A DNA stretch of 64,000 nucleotides, from NCBI GenBank assembly GCA_903918315.1, contig CAIXEA010000016.1, positions 1-64,000 of the forward strand. The letters are read 5' to 3'. Of this stretch, positions 35,883 to 45,529 are shown piece after piece (position 1 is the stretch's first letter; every line of letters begins with the position of its first letter). Under the pieces are notes generated by a model. It was not told the DNA's origin and searched no databases. It saw only the letters and a list, made by a program, of their open reading frames with translations. This DNA is from an uncultured Acetobacteraceae bacterium (GTDB taxonomy: Bacteria > Pseudomonadota > Alphaproteobacteria > Acetobacterales > Acetobacteraceae). Both the position numbers and the translations under genes were made by a program.

Positions 35883-37387
35883 CCCGCGTCTTCATCGCCC
35901 GCGATGCCGCCGCTTTGGCGCTCGGCGCGGACGCGGTGGCGGCCGCCTTGGCTCCGCATGCGACGGTGGTGCGCACGGGGTCGCGCGGCATGCACTGGCT
36001 GGAACCGCTGGTGGAAGTTGAGACCCCGGCCGGGCGCATCGCCTATGGTCCGGTGGACGTGGCCGATGTGCCAGGATTGCTCGCCGCGGGGATGCTGACG
36101 GGCGGCGCGCATGCGCTGTGCCTGGGCGTGACTGAGGCTATCCCTTTCCTGGCGCGCCAGACCCGCCTGACCTTCGCCCGCTGCGGCGTCGTGGACCCGT
36201 TGTCACTGGACGACTACCGCGCCCATGGTGGCTTTATCGGCCTGCAAAAAGCCATCGAGGCCGGTGCCGCCGCGACCATCGACACCGTGCTGAAATCCGG
36301 CTTGCGCGGCCGCGGCGGCGCCGGCTTTCCCACGGGCATCAAGTGGAAAACCACGGCGGACGCCGAGGGCGATCGCAAATACATCGTCTGCAACGCCGAT
36401 GAGGGCGACTCCGGCACCTTCGCCGATCGCATGCTGATGGAAGGCGATCCGTTCAGCCTGATCGAAGGCATGGCGATCGCCGGCCTCTCGACCGGGGCGA
36501 CGAAGGGTTATGTCTACACCCGCTCCGAATACCCGCACGCCATCGCGACGTTTGACGCGGCGCTGGCGGTGGCGCGGGCGGCCGGCATGCTCGGCCCAGA
36601 TGTCTTCGGCTCCGGCCAAACCTTCGACATCGAACAGCGTGTCGGCGCCGGCGCCTATGTTTGTGGGGAGGAGACAGCGCTGCTGGAAAGCCTGGAAGGC
36701 AAACGCGGCCAGGTCCGCGCCAAGCCGCCGCTGCCGGCGCATAAGGGCCTGTTCGGCTGCCCCACGGTGGTCAACAACGTGATCACCTTGGCAACCGTGC
36801 CCTGCATCCTGCGCGATGGGCCCGAGGCCTATCAGGCTATCGGCATGGGCCGCTCGCGTGGCACGATGCCGATCCAACTGGCGGGCAATGTCAGGTTTGG
36901 CGGGCTGTTCGAGGCGGGGTTCGGGGTCAGCCTGGGCGATCTGGTGAACGATATCGGCGGCGGCACGCTGTCCGGCCGCCCGGTGCGCGCGGTGCAGGTG
37001 GGTGGGCCGTTGGGCGCCTATTTCCCGCCATTCCTGTTCGACACCCCGTTCGACTACGAAGCCTTCGCCGCCCGCGACGGGCTTATCGGCCATGGCGGCA
37101 TCGTGGTGTTCGACGACACCGTCGATCTGGCGAAACAGGCCCGCTTTGCCATGGAGTTCTGCGCAGCGGAATCCTGCGGCAAATGCACCCCCTGCCGCAT
37201 CGGCTCGACCCGCGGGATGGAGACGATGGATAAGATCACCGCCGGCACCGCGGTGGCGGCCAATACCGCGCTGCTGCGCGACCTCTGCCACACCATGAAA
37301 TTCGGCTCGTTGTGCGCGCTGGGCGGGTTCATCCCGTATCCCGTGTTGAGCGCGCTCGATCATTTCCCCGAGGATTTCCGGCCATGA
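35879..37387 (+). CDS. fdsB: NAD-dependent formate dehydrogenase beta subunit (NuoF-like)
   Basis: A 502-residue NuoF-type flavoprotein. FMN site: 'GLRGRGGAGFPTGIKW'; NAD site around 'CNADEGDSGTFADR' and 'GAYVCGEETALLESLEGKRG'; [4Fe-4S] ligands 'ESCGKCTPCRIG' with a distal Cys in 'RDLCHTMKFGSLC'. An N-terminal thioredoxin-like segment of about 120 residues precedes, as in FdsB. It reduces NAD+ with electrons from formate. GTG 35879 overlaps the fdsG stop, and the gene's TGA overlaps the fdsA start. Confidence 0.94.
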   Translation: MTRVFIARDAAALALGADAVAAALAPHATVVRTGSRGMHWLEPLVEVETPAGRIAYGPVDVADVPGLLAAGMLTGGAHALCLGVTEAIPFLARQTRLTFARCGVVDPLSLDDYRAHGGFIGLQKAIEAGAAATIDTVLKSGLRGRGGAGFPTGIKWKTTADAEGDRKYIVCNADEGDSGTFADRMLMEGDPFSLIEGMAIAGLSTGATKGYVYTRSEYPHAIATFDAALAVARAAGMLGPDVFGSGQTFDIEQRVGAGAYVCGEETALLESLEGKRGQVRAKPPLPAHKGLFGCPTVVNNVITLATVPCILRDGPEAYQAIGMGRSRGTMPIQLAGNVRFGGLFEAGFGVSLGDLVNDIGGGTLSGRPVRAVQVGGPLGAYFPPFLFDTPFDYEAFAARDGLIGHGGIVVFDDTVDLAKQARFAMEFCAAESCGKCTPCRIGSTRGMETMDKITAGTAVAANTALLRDLCHTMKFGSLCALGGFIPYPVLSALDHFPEDFRP

Positions 37388-40221
37388 CCCTGATCAAGGA
37401 AATCGACTACGGCACCAAAGCCGAGTCCGCTACGCGCCTGGTGACGCTGCTGGTGGACGGCCATGAGGTCACGGTGCCGGAGGGCACGTCGATCATGCGG
37501 GCGTCGATGGAAGCCGGCATCAAAATCCCCAAACTCTGCGCCACCGACACGCTGAACAGCTTCGGCAGCTGCCGCATGTGCCTGGTGGAGATAGAGGGCC
37601 GCAACGGCACGCCCGCATCATGCACCACGCCGGTCGCGCCGGGGATGAAGGTCCATACGTCGTCGGACAAAGTGCGCCAGATCCGGCGCGGGGTGATGGA
37701 GCTTTACATCTCCGACCATCCGCTGGACTGCCTGACCTGCTCGGCCAACGGCAATTGTGAGTTGCAGGACACCGCCGGCGAAGTGGGGCTGCGGGACGTC
37801 CGGTATGGGCAGCTCGGAGCCAACCATCTGGATGCGCCGACGGATGCCTCCAATCCGTATTTCGATTTCGACGCGTCCAAGTGCATCGTCTGCTCACGCT
37901 GCGTGCGGGCCTGCGAGGAAGTGCAGGGTACCTTCGCGCTGACGGTCGAGGGGCGCGGCTTCGCGTCCAAAATCGCGGCGGGGATGAACGAGCCGTTCCT
38001 GACCAGCGAATGCGTGTCCTGCGGCGCCTGCGTGCAGGCCTGCCCGACAGCGACGCTGATGGAAAAATCGGTGGTCGAACTCGGCCAGCCGGAGCACTCC
38101 GTCGTCACCACCTGCGCCTATTGCGGCGTCGGATGCTCCTTCAAGGCGGAAATGCGCGGCGATACCGTCGTGCGCATGGTTCCCTGGAAAGACGGCAAGG
38201 CCAATCACGGCCATTCCTGCGTCAAGGGCCGCTTCGCCTGGGGTTATGCCAGCCACCCCGATCGCATCCTGGAGCCGATGATCCGCGAAAAGATCACCGA
38301 TCCCTGGCGCAAGGTCAGCTGGGATGAGGCCATCGCCCGCGTCGCGTCGGAATTCAAACGCATCCAGGCCAAGGCCGGCCAGGATTCCATCGGCGTCATC
38401 ACATCGTCGCGCTGCACCAATGAGGAGACCTTCCTGGTGCAGAAGCTGGCGCGTGCCGCTTTCGGCAACAACAACACCGATACCTGCGCCCGGGTGTGCC
38501 ACTCGCCCACCGGCTACGGGCTGGGCAAGACGTTCGGGACCTCCGCCGGGACGCAGAATTTCGATTCGGTGCAGCATGCGGATGTGATCGTCGTTATCGG
38601 CGCCAATCCGACCGACGGGCATCCGGTGTTCGCGTCCCGCATGAAGCAGCGGCTGCGGGAAGGGGCGAAGCTGATCGTCATCGACCCGCGCCGCATCGAC
38701 CTGGTGCGCAGCCCGCATATCGAGGCATCGTACCACCTGCCGCTGCGCCCGGGCACCAATGTCGCCGTAATGACCGCGCTGGCGCATGTCATTGTTACCG
38801 AAAACCTGATCGACGATGATTTCGTGCGCGAACGCTGCGAGCTTGACGCTTTCTCCGACTGGGCCGCCTTCGTGGCCGAACCACGCAACAGCCCGGAAGC
38901 TTTGGAGGCCACGACCGGCGTGCCGGCGGCTTTGGTGCGCGGTGCGGCGCGGTTGTATGCCACCGCCGGCAATGGCGCGATCTATTACGGCCTGGGCGTG
39001 ACCGAGCACAGCCAGGGCAGCACGACGGTCATGGCGATCGCCAACCTCGCGATGGCGACCGGTAATATCGGCCGCCCTGGCGTCGGGGTGAACCCGCTGC
39101 GGGGCCAGAACAACGTTCAGGGCAGCTGCGACATGGGCAGCTTCCCGCATGAGTTGCCGGGCTACCGGCACGTCTCCGGCGAAGGCGTGCGCGCCATCTT
39201 CGAGAAGGAATGGGGCGTCACCATCAACCCCGAGCCGGGCCTGCGCATCCCCAATATGTTCGATGCCGCGATCGATGGGTCATTCCTCGGGCTTTATGTG
39301 CAGGGCGAGGACATTCTTCAGTCCGACCCGGATACGCACCATGTCTCCAAGGGCCTGGCGGCCATGGAATGCGTCGTCGTGCACGACCTGTTCCTGAACG
39401 AGACGGCCAATTACGCACATGTCTTCCTGCCCGGTTCGACCTTCCTGGAGAAGGATGGAACCTTCACCAACGCCGAACGCCGCATCAACATGGTGCGCCG
39501 GGTGATGGCGCCGAAGGCGGGGAAGGCGGATTGGGAAACGACCATGGCGATTGCCAACGCCATGGGTTACCCGATGCACTACAATCATCCCCGCGAAATC
39601 ATGGCCGAGATCGCCCGCACCACGCCCTCATTCGCCGGCGTCACCTATGATCGGCTGGCACGGGAATCGATCCAATGGCCGTGCAATGACGCCGCGCCGG
39701 ATGGTTCCCCCATCATGCATGTCGATGGCTTCGTGCGCGGGATGGGGCATTTCGTCATCACCGAATACGTGGCGACGGACGAGAAGGTCGGCCCGCGCTT
39801 CCCGCTACTGCTGACCACCGGACGCATCCTGAGCCAGTACAATGTCGGCGCACAGACACGCCGGACCGCCATTGTCGCCTGGCATCCCGAGGACGTGCTG
39901 GAAATCCACCCCCATGATGCGCAGGAACGGGGCATCCGTGAGGGCGACTGGGTGCGGTTGGCCTCCCGTGCCGGCGATACCACCTTGCGCGCCGTGCTGA
40001 CCGAGCGCGTCGCACCGGGCGTGGTTTACACCACGTTCCACCACCCGGTGACACAGGCCAATGTGATCACCACAGAATATTCCGATTGGGCGACCAACTG
40101 TCCGGAATACAAGGTGACCGCGGTGCAGGTGTCCCCGTCCAACGGCCTCAGTCCGTGGCAGGAGCAATATCAGGCACTGAGCGACACGAACCGCCGGATC
40201 GAAGCGGTGCCGGCGAAATGA
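37384..40221 (+). CDS. fdsA: NAD-dependent formate dehydrogenase alpha subunit (Mo/W-bis-MGD)
   Basis: A 945-residue catalytic subunit. An N-terminal NuoG-like part binds [2Fe-2S] ('CATDTLNSFGSCRMC') and [4Fe-4S] clusters ('DCLTCSANGNCELQ', 'CIVCSRCVRACEE', 'CVSCGACVQACP'). The molybdopterin part starts at 'TCAYCGVGCSF'. The metal ligand is Cys372 (codon TGC 38497-38499) in 'CARVCHSPTGYG', not selenocysteine. The enzyme oxidises formate to CO2 with NAD+, in the cytoplasm. ATG 37384 overlaps the fdsB stop; the track start lies inside fdsB. Order and length match the fdsGBACD operons of Cupriavidus and methylotrophs. Confidence 0.95.
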   Translation: MTLIKEIDYGTKAESATRLVTLLVDGHEVTVPEGTSIMRASMEAGIKIPKLCATDTLNSFGSCRMCLVEIEGRNGTPASCTTPVAPGMKVHTSSDKVRQIRRGVMELYISDHPLDCLTCSANGNCELQDTAGEVGLRDVRYGQLGANHLDAPTDASNPYFDFDASKCIVCSRCVRACEEVQGTFALTVEGRGFASKIAAGMNEPFLTSECVSCGACVQACPTATLMEKSVVELGQPEHSVVTTCAYCGVGCSFKAEMRGDTVVRMVPWKDGKANHGHSCVKGRFAWGYASHPDRILEPMIREKITDPWRKVSWDEAIARVASEFKRIQAKAGQDSIGVITSSRCTNEETFLVQKLARAAFGNNNTDTCARVCHSPTGYGLGKTFGTSAGTQNFDSVQHADVIVVIGANPTDGHPVFASRMKQRLREGAKLIVIDPRRIDLVRSPHIEASYHLPLRPGTNVAVMTALAHVIVTENLIDDDFVRERCELDAFSDWAAFVAEPRNSPEALEATTGVPAALVRGAARLYATAGNGAIYYGLGVTEHSQGSTTVMAIANLAMATGNIGRPGVGVNPLRGQNNVQGSCDMGSFPHELPGYRHVSGEGVRAIFEKEWGVTINPEPGLRIPNMFDAAIDGSFLGLYVQGEDILQSDPDTHHVSKGLAAMECVVVHDLFLNETANYAHVFLPGSTFLEKDGTFTNAERRINMVRRVMAPKAGKADWETTMAIANAMGYPMHYNHPREIMAEIARTTPSFAGVTYDRLARESIQWPCNDAAPDGSPIMHVDGFVRGMGHFVITEYVATDEKVGPRFPLLLTTGRILSQYNVGAQTRRTAIVAWHPEDVLEIHPHDAQERGIREGDWVRLASRAGDTTLRAVLTERVAPGVVYTTFHHPVTQANVITTEYSDWATNCPEYKVTAVQVSPSNGLSPWQEQYQALSDTNRRIEAVPAK

Positions 40222-41042
40222 CCGTGCCGCCGCCGGTTTGCGCGGTCGATCGCGTGGTCTGGCGCCGGAGCGGTACCAGCAGCGGTCCCCGTACGATCCC
40301 GGAGGAAACCCCGGTTGCCCTGACCTACAATCGCGTTACGCACGCGGTGATGCTGGCCACGCCAGCCGATCTGGCGGACTTCGCGGTGGGGTTCAGTCTG
40401 GGGGAGGGGATCGTTGGATCCGCCGCCGATATCCAGGACCTGGATATCGTGTCCGTTCCGGACGGGATTGAGTTGCGGATGTCGCTGGATGGAGTCCGTC
40501 TCGATGCTCTGACCCGCCGGCAGCGCCGCCTGGCCGGGCCCAGCGGCTGCGGGCTGTGCGGCCTGGATAGCCTGGCCGATGCGATCCGTCCGGTGCCACC
40601 TGTGGTTGGCGGCACAGGCTTTACCCCTGAGATGATTCAGGCTGCGATGGACACGATGCCGATCGCGCAGGGGCTGAACCAGCAGACCCGAGCGGTGCAT
40701 GCGGCGGCGTTTTGGACCGCCGCACAAGGGCTGGTGGCGCTGCGGGAGGATGTTGGGCGGCATAATGCGCTCGATAAGCTCGCTGGTGCACTGGCTCAGG
40801 CGGGGATCGCCGCTTCGTCAGGTCTCCTGTTGCTCAGTTCCCGCGTATCGGTGGAGATGGTGCAGAAGGCCGCCACCTTGGGGGCTCCGGTTATTGTCGC
40901 TGTCTCCGCCCCCACCGCGCTGGCGGTGCGCCTGGCCGAGACCGCGGGAATCACCCTTATCGGCATCGCCCGTCAGGACGGGTTTGAGATTTTTACTCAT
41001 TCAGAACGTATCATGCAGGATTCAGCCTATCATGTCGCCTGA
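40218..41042 (+). CDS. fdhD: Formate dehydrogenase accessory sulfurtransferase FdhD/FdsC
   Basis: A 274-residue FdhD-family protein, which carries sulfur from IscS to the molybdenum cofactor and is required for formate dehydrogenase activity. The conserved loop 'GCGLCG' supplies the sulfur-carrying Cys pair; 'REDVGRHNALDKLAGA' and 'SSRVSVEMVQKAA' are family hallmarks. ATG 40218 overlaps the fdsA stop (ATGA); the 3' end overlaps fdsD by 11 nt. In fds operons this gene is also called fdsC. Confidence 0.93.
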   Translation: MTVPPPVCAVDRVVWRRSGTSSGPRTIPEETPVALTYNRVTHAVMLATPADLADFAVGFSLGEGIVGSAADIQDLDIVSVPDGIELRMSLDGVRLDALTRRQRRLAGPSGCGLCGLDSLADAIRPVPPVVGGTGFTPEMIQAAMDTMPIAQGLNQQTRAVHAAAFWTAAQGLVALREDVGRHNALDKLAGALAQAGIAASSGLLLLSSRVSVEMVQKAATLGAPVIVAVSAPTALAVRLAETAGITLIGIARQDGFEIFTHSERIMQDSAYHVA

Positions 41043-41232
41043 CAAGCTCGCTTACATGGCCAATCAGATTGGCAAGTTCTTCCTGTCGCAGAAAAGCGAG
41101 GATGGCGTCGCGTCGGTCGCCGACCACCTGAAGAAATTTTGGGATCCGCGGATGCGCCGGGATTTGGTGGCGCATATCGATCAGGTCGCACTCGACCCGA
41201 TGGTTCGGCAGGCGGTGGAGCGGTTGCGATAA
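41032..41232 (+). CDS. fdsD: Formate dehydrogenase delta subunit FdsD
   Basis: A 66-residue protein, 'MSPDKLAYMANQIGKFF' to 'MVRQAVERLR', that matches the small FdsD subunit found last in fds operons. It contains the typical 'HLKKFWDPRMR' segment. Its role is structural or in assembly. The track shows it only as the tail of a longer shadow ORF from 40699; the real start is the ATG at 41032 inside fdhD. Confidence 0.88.
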   Translation: MSPDKLAYMANQIGKFFLSQKSEDGVASVADHLKKFWDPRMRRDLVAHIDQVALDPMVRQAVERLR

Positions 41233-41259
41233 TATCGCCCTGACGCAGGCGCGGGCGGC

Positions 41260-42384
41260 TTACTCGTCCAGCATATGGCCGAACCGGGCTGCCTTGGTAT
41301 TGAGGTATTCGTCGTTCACGCCGTTGGGCGCGAAGGCATGGGCCTCCCGCCCCACGACCTCGACCCCGCACGCCGCGAGCGCGGCCAACTTATCGGGGTT
41401 GTTGGTCAGCAGCCGCACACGCTTGATGCCGAGATCCACCAGCATCAGGGCCGCGACGAGGAAATTGCGCTCATCCGCGCCCCAGCCCAGAACCCGATTC
41501 GCGTCGAGCGTATCCAGGCCGCGATCCTGGAGCGTATAGGCTCGCAATTTGTTGATCAGTCCAATGCCGCGGCCTTCCTGGGCGAGGTACAGCAGCACGC
41601 CGGCGCCATCCTCGGCCATTTTCTGAATGGCACCGCGCAGTTGTTCGCCACAGTCGCAGCGCATGCTGCCCAGCAGGTCGCCGGTGAAACATTCGGAGTG
41701 AATCCGTACCAGTGGCGCCTCCGCCGTCTCCGGCGATCCGACCAGGATGGCCAGGTGCTCGATCGCGGAGGCCTCGGCCCGGAATGCCACCACGCGGGAG
41801 TCGGGGGCCCCATTCAGGGGGACGGGCGCGGCGGCGATGCGTTGTAAACCCGTTGTTTCCCCGGCGGGGTAGGCCAGGATATCGGCCGCGGCCATGCTGA
41901 TCACGCCACGCGCTTCGAGGTCGGACAGAGGCCCGGGCGCGATGGTGACCGCGACCACGGCGGGCAGCAGGCGGCCGAGTTTGGCCAAAGTCAGCGCGGC
42001 CAACGCGGCCGCGGGCAGGGGGGCCGGTTCCAATGCCGTCCGTGCCGCGGCTTGCCGTGCGGTCGGGTCCGCAAAGCCGCGCAGTCCGTTGACCGTGAGC
42101 AGGGCATCCGGAAGCATGGCCGCGACCGCCAAGGAGCCATTTTCCACCGGGCGGCGGAGCACGGCGGCACCGCGCACCGGGGCCACGATCAGCACAGGCC
42201 GGGACGTCCCCAAAGTCCGCACTTCCTCGATCCCGCTGGGACCGGTGGTTTCGGCCGAGAGGATCAGGAGCGGTTCGGGGCCGGTCAGCAGCACGGGCAC
42301 GCCGCGCCGAAGGTCCGACGCGGCACGATGGATCAACCTGGGGATCAACCGGGGTGTTGGGGTGGTGGGAGCGGTATCATTCAT
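41260..42384 (-). CDS. ribA: GTP cyclohydrolase II RibA
   Basis: A 374-residue protein whose C-terminal about 200 residues form GTP cyclohydrolase II, the first step of riboflavin synthesis. Zinc ligands are in 'HSECFTGDLLGSMRCDCGEQ', with 'QEGRGIGLINKLRAY' and 'LLTNNPDK'. The N-terminal about 170 residues are Ala/Leu-rich and look like a degenerate RibB-type or accessory domain without an obvious DHBP synthase acidic motif, as in other alphaproteobacterial RibA proteins. ATG 42384 is used; the track extension runs into the divergent promoter region. No FMN riboswitch is seen upstream. It converges on fdsD. Confidence 0.9.
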   Translation of the reverse strand: MNDTAPTTPTPRLIPRLIHRAASDLRRGVPVLLTGPEPLLILSAETTGPSGIEEVRTLGTSRPVLIVAPVRGAAVLRRPVENGSLAVAAMLPDALLTVNGLRGFADPTARQAAARTALEPAPLPAAALAALTLAKLGRLLPAVVAVTIAPGPLSDLEARGVISMAAADILAYPAGETTGLQRIAAAPVPLNGAPDSRVVAFRAEASAIEHLAILVGSPETAEAPLVRIHSECFTGDLLGSMRCDCGEQLRGAIQKMAEDGAGVLLYLAQEGRGIGLINKLRAYTLQDRGLDTLDANRVLGWGADERNFLVAALMLVDLGIKRVRLLTNNPDKLAALAACGVEVVGREAHAFAPNGVNDEYLNTKAARFGHMLDE

Positions 42385-42591
42385 GGCGCCCCGATAATGG
42401 GCGCTTGCATGCGTTGCAACAATAGGCGCGGACGGTAGCCCCCTTGCTCCTGCGCGGCCTGGGGTGAAGAATGACAAGCCTTGCCCGGGATCCCCCGCTA
42501 TTCTCCGGTGGAAGCGAATCGATACCGGGGCTGATGCTCGATCGCATCCGACTGTGACAAATGGCACTTGCGTTGCCAAAAGGGAGTGACA

Positions 42592-43311
42592 ATGCCGGCT
42601 GGACGCCCGATCCTCATCGTTCATGACGAAACCGCCTTGCGCGAAACGCTCGCGGAGCAGTTATCCGTCGATGGCGAATTCGAAATCGCGGAAGCCGACA
42701 GCGTCGCCGAAGCGGAGCGCATGCTCACCGCCAAGGACGCCCGTTATGACGCTGTGATCCTTGATGTCGGCCTGCCCGATGGCGATGGTCGCGATCTTTG
42801 TCAGAAATTGCGCCGGCTGGGGCTGAAGATGCCGATCATCATCCTGACCGGATCAGATGATGACGTGGATGTGGTGCGGGGTCTCGAAGCGGGGGCGAAC
42901 GATTATATTATAAAACCGTTCCGTCTGGCCGTGCTGCTGGCCCGCTTGCGGCGCCAGTTGAGCATTTTTGAAAACAGCGAAGATGCTTTCTTCCCGATCG
43001 GTCCATACGTGTTTCGACCCGCATCCAAGCTGCTGGAAGAGCGCGCAAAAAATAAGCGGATTCGGCTGACGGAAAAAGAAGCCGCGATCCTGAAATATCT
43101 CTATCGCGCGGGAACCCGGCCGGTGGCCAGGCAGGTACTGCTCAACGAGGTCTGGGGATACAACGCCGCGGTCACAACGCATACGTTGGAAACCCATATT
43201 TATCGACTGCGCCAGAAGATCGAGGCAGATCCAACCAATGCGTGCCTCCTGATCACCGAAGGGGGCGGATATCGGTTGGATCCCCGTGGAACCGGCGTGC
43301 CCCCGGTCTGA
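42592..43311 (+). CDS. Orphan OmpR-family response regulator
   Basis: A 239-residue regulator with receiver and winged-helix domains. The phospho-acceptor is Asp58 in 'VILDVGLPDGDG' and the switch Lys lies in 'YIIKPF'. The first acidic pair is altered: 'LIVHDE' replaces the usual VDDE, which may weaken Mg2+ binding. The DNA-binding domain contains 'LTEKEAAILKYLYRAG' and 'LETHIYRLRQKIE'. ATG 42592 follows AAGGGAG. No kinase gene adjoins. It is divergent from ribA; the 207-bp gap between them holds no other gene. Confidence 0.9.
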   Translation: MPAGRPILIVHDETALRETLAEQLSVDGEFEIAEADSVAEAERMLTAKDARYDAVILDVGLPDGDGRDLCQKLRRLGLKMPIIILTGSDDDVDVVRGLEAGANDYIIKPFRLAVLLARLRRQLSIFENSEDAFFPIGPYVFRPASKLLEERAKNKRIRLTEKEAAILKYLYRAGTRPVARQVLLNEVWGYNAAVTTHTLETHIYRLRQKIEADPTNACLLITEGGGYRLDPRGTGVPPV

Positions 43312-43436
43312 AATGATTCGCCCGGGCTTGCATCCGCGCCATTCCCAGATAGGCTGATCACGAAAATTCTATCGCACCCCAATGCAGGGTTTGCGTATCG
43401 TCAACTGGGAGAAACGCGCGTGACCGGATACCGGCC

Positions 43437-44429
43437 ATGCTGATGTACATCCTGCGCCGGCTTCTGCTGGCGTCCATCACCTGCGTCGCGATTTCGGTGT
43501 TGACGTTTGTCATTATTCGTTTGCCGCCGGGCGATTTCATCGACGCCTATATCGCCAATCTCGCCTCCACCGGCAGTTCCATCACGGCGGATCAAGCCGA
43601 GGCCATGCGCCACGATTACGGTTTGGATCGGCCGGTTATCGTCCAGTATTTCCTGTGGATCGCCCGGGTCGTACAAGGCGACTTCGGCGTCTCCATGATG
43701 TGGCGCCGTCCGGTCACCGAGGTCATCGGTGATCGGCTTTGGCTGACGATGCTGGTCTCGTTCTCGGCGCTGTTCCTGACCTGGACGATTGCGCTGCCCA
43801 TCGGCATTTACTCCGCCGTCAAGCAATATTCCGTAGGCGATTACATCGCGACGATGGTGGGGTTTCTCGGCCTGGCGATCCCCAATTTCCTGTTGGCGTT
43901 GATCCTGATGTATTTCGGCTTCCGCTACCTCGGACTGAGCGTCGGTGGCCTGTTTTCCGCCGAATACGCCCAGGAGGCATGGAGTTGGGCCAAGGCCTGG
44001 GACCTGGCGAAACACGTCCCGCTGCCCGCCTGCGTGCTGGCGCTGGCGGGAACCGCGCAGCTGATCCGCATCATGCGGGCGAACCTGCTGGATGAATTGC
44101 GCAAACCCTATGTCGTCACCGCCAAGGCCAAGGGCATCGGCAATCTGCGGGTGATCCTGAAATACCCGGTGCGGGCAGCCTTGAACCCCTTCGCCAGCTC
44201 CATCGCCTATGTGTTTCCGTATCTGGTGTCCGGCAGCATCATCGTGTCGCTGGTGCTGGGCTTGCCAACCGTCGGGCCGCTGCTGCTGCAATCGCTGGTG
44301 GCGCAGGACATGTATCTCGCCGGCACCATCGTGCTGCTGTTGGGCATTATGACGGTGGTGGGAACGCTGATCTCCGACCTGCTGCTGATGTGGATCGAGC
44401 CGCGGCTGCGGCTGACGGGGCGGCTATGA
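43437..44429 (+). CDS. Oligopeptide-type ABC transporter permease (OppB-like)
   Basis: A 330-residue inner-membrane permease with an N-terminal helix ('RRLLLASITCVAISVLTFVI') and the BPD transport domain with its EAA-like loop 'LRKPYVVTAKAKGIGNLRV'. It is the first gene of a six-gene transporter cluster; its stop overlaps the next permease start (ATGA). A short GTG mini-ORF with GGGAG ends just inside the gene (43420-43443) and may couple initiation. Confidence 0.9.
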   Translation: MLMYILRRLLLASITCVAISVLTFVIIRLPPGDFIDAYIANLASTGSSITADQAEAMRHDYGLDRPVIVQYFLWIARVVQGDFGVSMMWRRPVTEVIGDRLWLTMLVSFSALFLTWTIALPIGIYSAVKQYSVGDYIATMVGFLGLAIPNFLLALILMYFGFRYLGLSVGGLFSAEYAQEAWSWAKAWDLAKHVPLPACVLALAGTAQLIRIMRANLLDELRKPYVVTAKAKGIGNLRVILKYPVRAALNPFASSIAYVFPYLVSGSIIVSLVLGLPTVGPLLLQSLVAQDMYLAGTIVLLLGIMTVVGTLISDLLLMWIEPRLRLTGRL

Positions 44430-45529
44430 GCACCGCGCTGGCCGATGACAGTCTCGCCCAGGCCGGGCAGCTGCGGCTGACCTGGCTGCGCTTCAAGCGC
44501 CATAAGCTGGCCTTCGTCAGCCTGTTCATCGTGGCATTGTTCTATCTGGTGGCGATCTTCGCCGATGGGCTGGCGATCAACGACCCGCATGCGACGGATG
44601 CCAAGCGCAGCTACATCCCGCCGCAGGGCATCCATCTGTTCGACGAGGACGGCTTCAACCCGCATGTCAGTGGGCTGACCGGCAAGCGGGATATGAAGAC
44701 CTTCAAGCTGGCCTATGTGCCCGACCCCGCCCGCAAGCTGAAAGTGGTGCTGTTCGCGCATGGCTATAGCTACAACCTGTTCGGTCTCATCCCCACCGAC
44801 ATCCATCTCATCGGCCTGGAAACGCCGCAACCCGTGGATGGCATCTTCCTGCTGGGCACGGATCAGCTCGGCCGCGACCTGTTTTCCCGCATGATGGTCG
44901 CGACCCGGATCTCGCTGTCCATCGGCCTGGTCAGCGTCGGGCTCAGTTTGGTGCTGGGCATTCTGCTGGGCGGCATGTCCGGGCTGTACGGTGGCTGGAT
45001 CGACACCGCGATCCAACGGGTGATCGAGGTCATTCGGTCGATCCCCACAATCCCCCTCTGGATGGGCATCGCCGCCGCGCTGCCGAATACCTGGAGCGTG
45101 ACGCAGGTCTATTTCGCCATCACGCTGATCATCTCCTTCATCGGCTGGACCGAGCTAGCCCGCGTCGTGCGCGGCCGCTTCCTGGCGTTGCGGGAGGAGG
45201 ATTTCGTCATCGCTGCTGAAATGCTCGGCGCCAGCCAGTTGCGGATCATGCTGCGGCATATGCTGCCGTCCTTCACCAGCCATGTGATCGCGGCGGTATC
45301 GCTGGCGCTGCCGGCGATGATCATCAGTGAGACATCGCTGTCCTTCCTGGGCCTGGGGTTGCGCCCACCGGCGATTTCCTGGGGAATTTTGTTACAGGAC
45401 GCGCAGAACGTTCAGGTGCTGGCGGGCGCGCCATGGCTGCTCTGCGCCGCGATCCCGGTCGTGCTGGTCATCCTGGCGTTCAACTTCCTCGGCGACGGCC
45501 TGCGCGACGCGGCGGACCCCTATGGCTGA
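44426..45529 (+). CDS. Oligopeptide-type ABC transporter permease (OppC-like)
   Basis: A 367-residue permease. An N-terminal transmembrane helix ('LAFVSLFIVALFYLVAIFA') is followed by a periplasmic insert of about 95 residues, longer than usual for OppC, then 'LGTDQLGRDLFSRMMVATRI', typical of this family. The coupling loop is 'EDFVIAAEMLGASQLRIM' and the C-terminus ends '[15 protein letters not shown]'. ATG 44426 overlaps the OppB-like stop; the next gene starts inside its last codons. Confidence 0.92.
   Translation: MSTALADDSLAQAGQLRLTWLRFKRHKLAFVSLFIVALFYLVAIFADGLAINDPHATDAKRSYIPPQGIHLFDEDGFNPHVSGLTGKRDMKTFKLAYVPDPARKLKVVLFAHGYSYNLFGLIPTDIHLIGLETPQPVDGIFLLGTDQLGRDLFSRMMVATRISLSIGLVSVGLSLVLGILLGGMSGLYGGWIDTAIQRVIEVIRSIPTIPLWMGIAAALPNTWSVTQVYFAITLIISFIGWTELARVVRGRFLALREEDFVIAAEMLGASQLRIMLRHMLPSFTSHVIAAVSLALPAMIISETSLSFLGLGLRPPAISWGILLQDAQNVQVLAGAPWLLCAAIPVVLVILAFNFLGDGLRDAADPYG

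Noticed and set aside
38497-38499. Selenocysteine codon in fdsA
   Set aside because: The codon at the metal-ligand position is TGC (Cys), and the whole gene reads without an internal TGA.
42385-42591. FMN riboswitch upstream of ribA
   Set aside because: No sequence resembling the conserved RFN element was found in the 207-bp gap.
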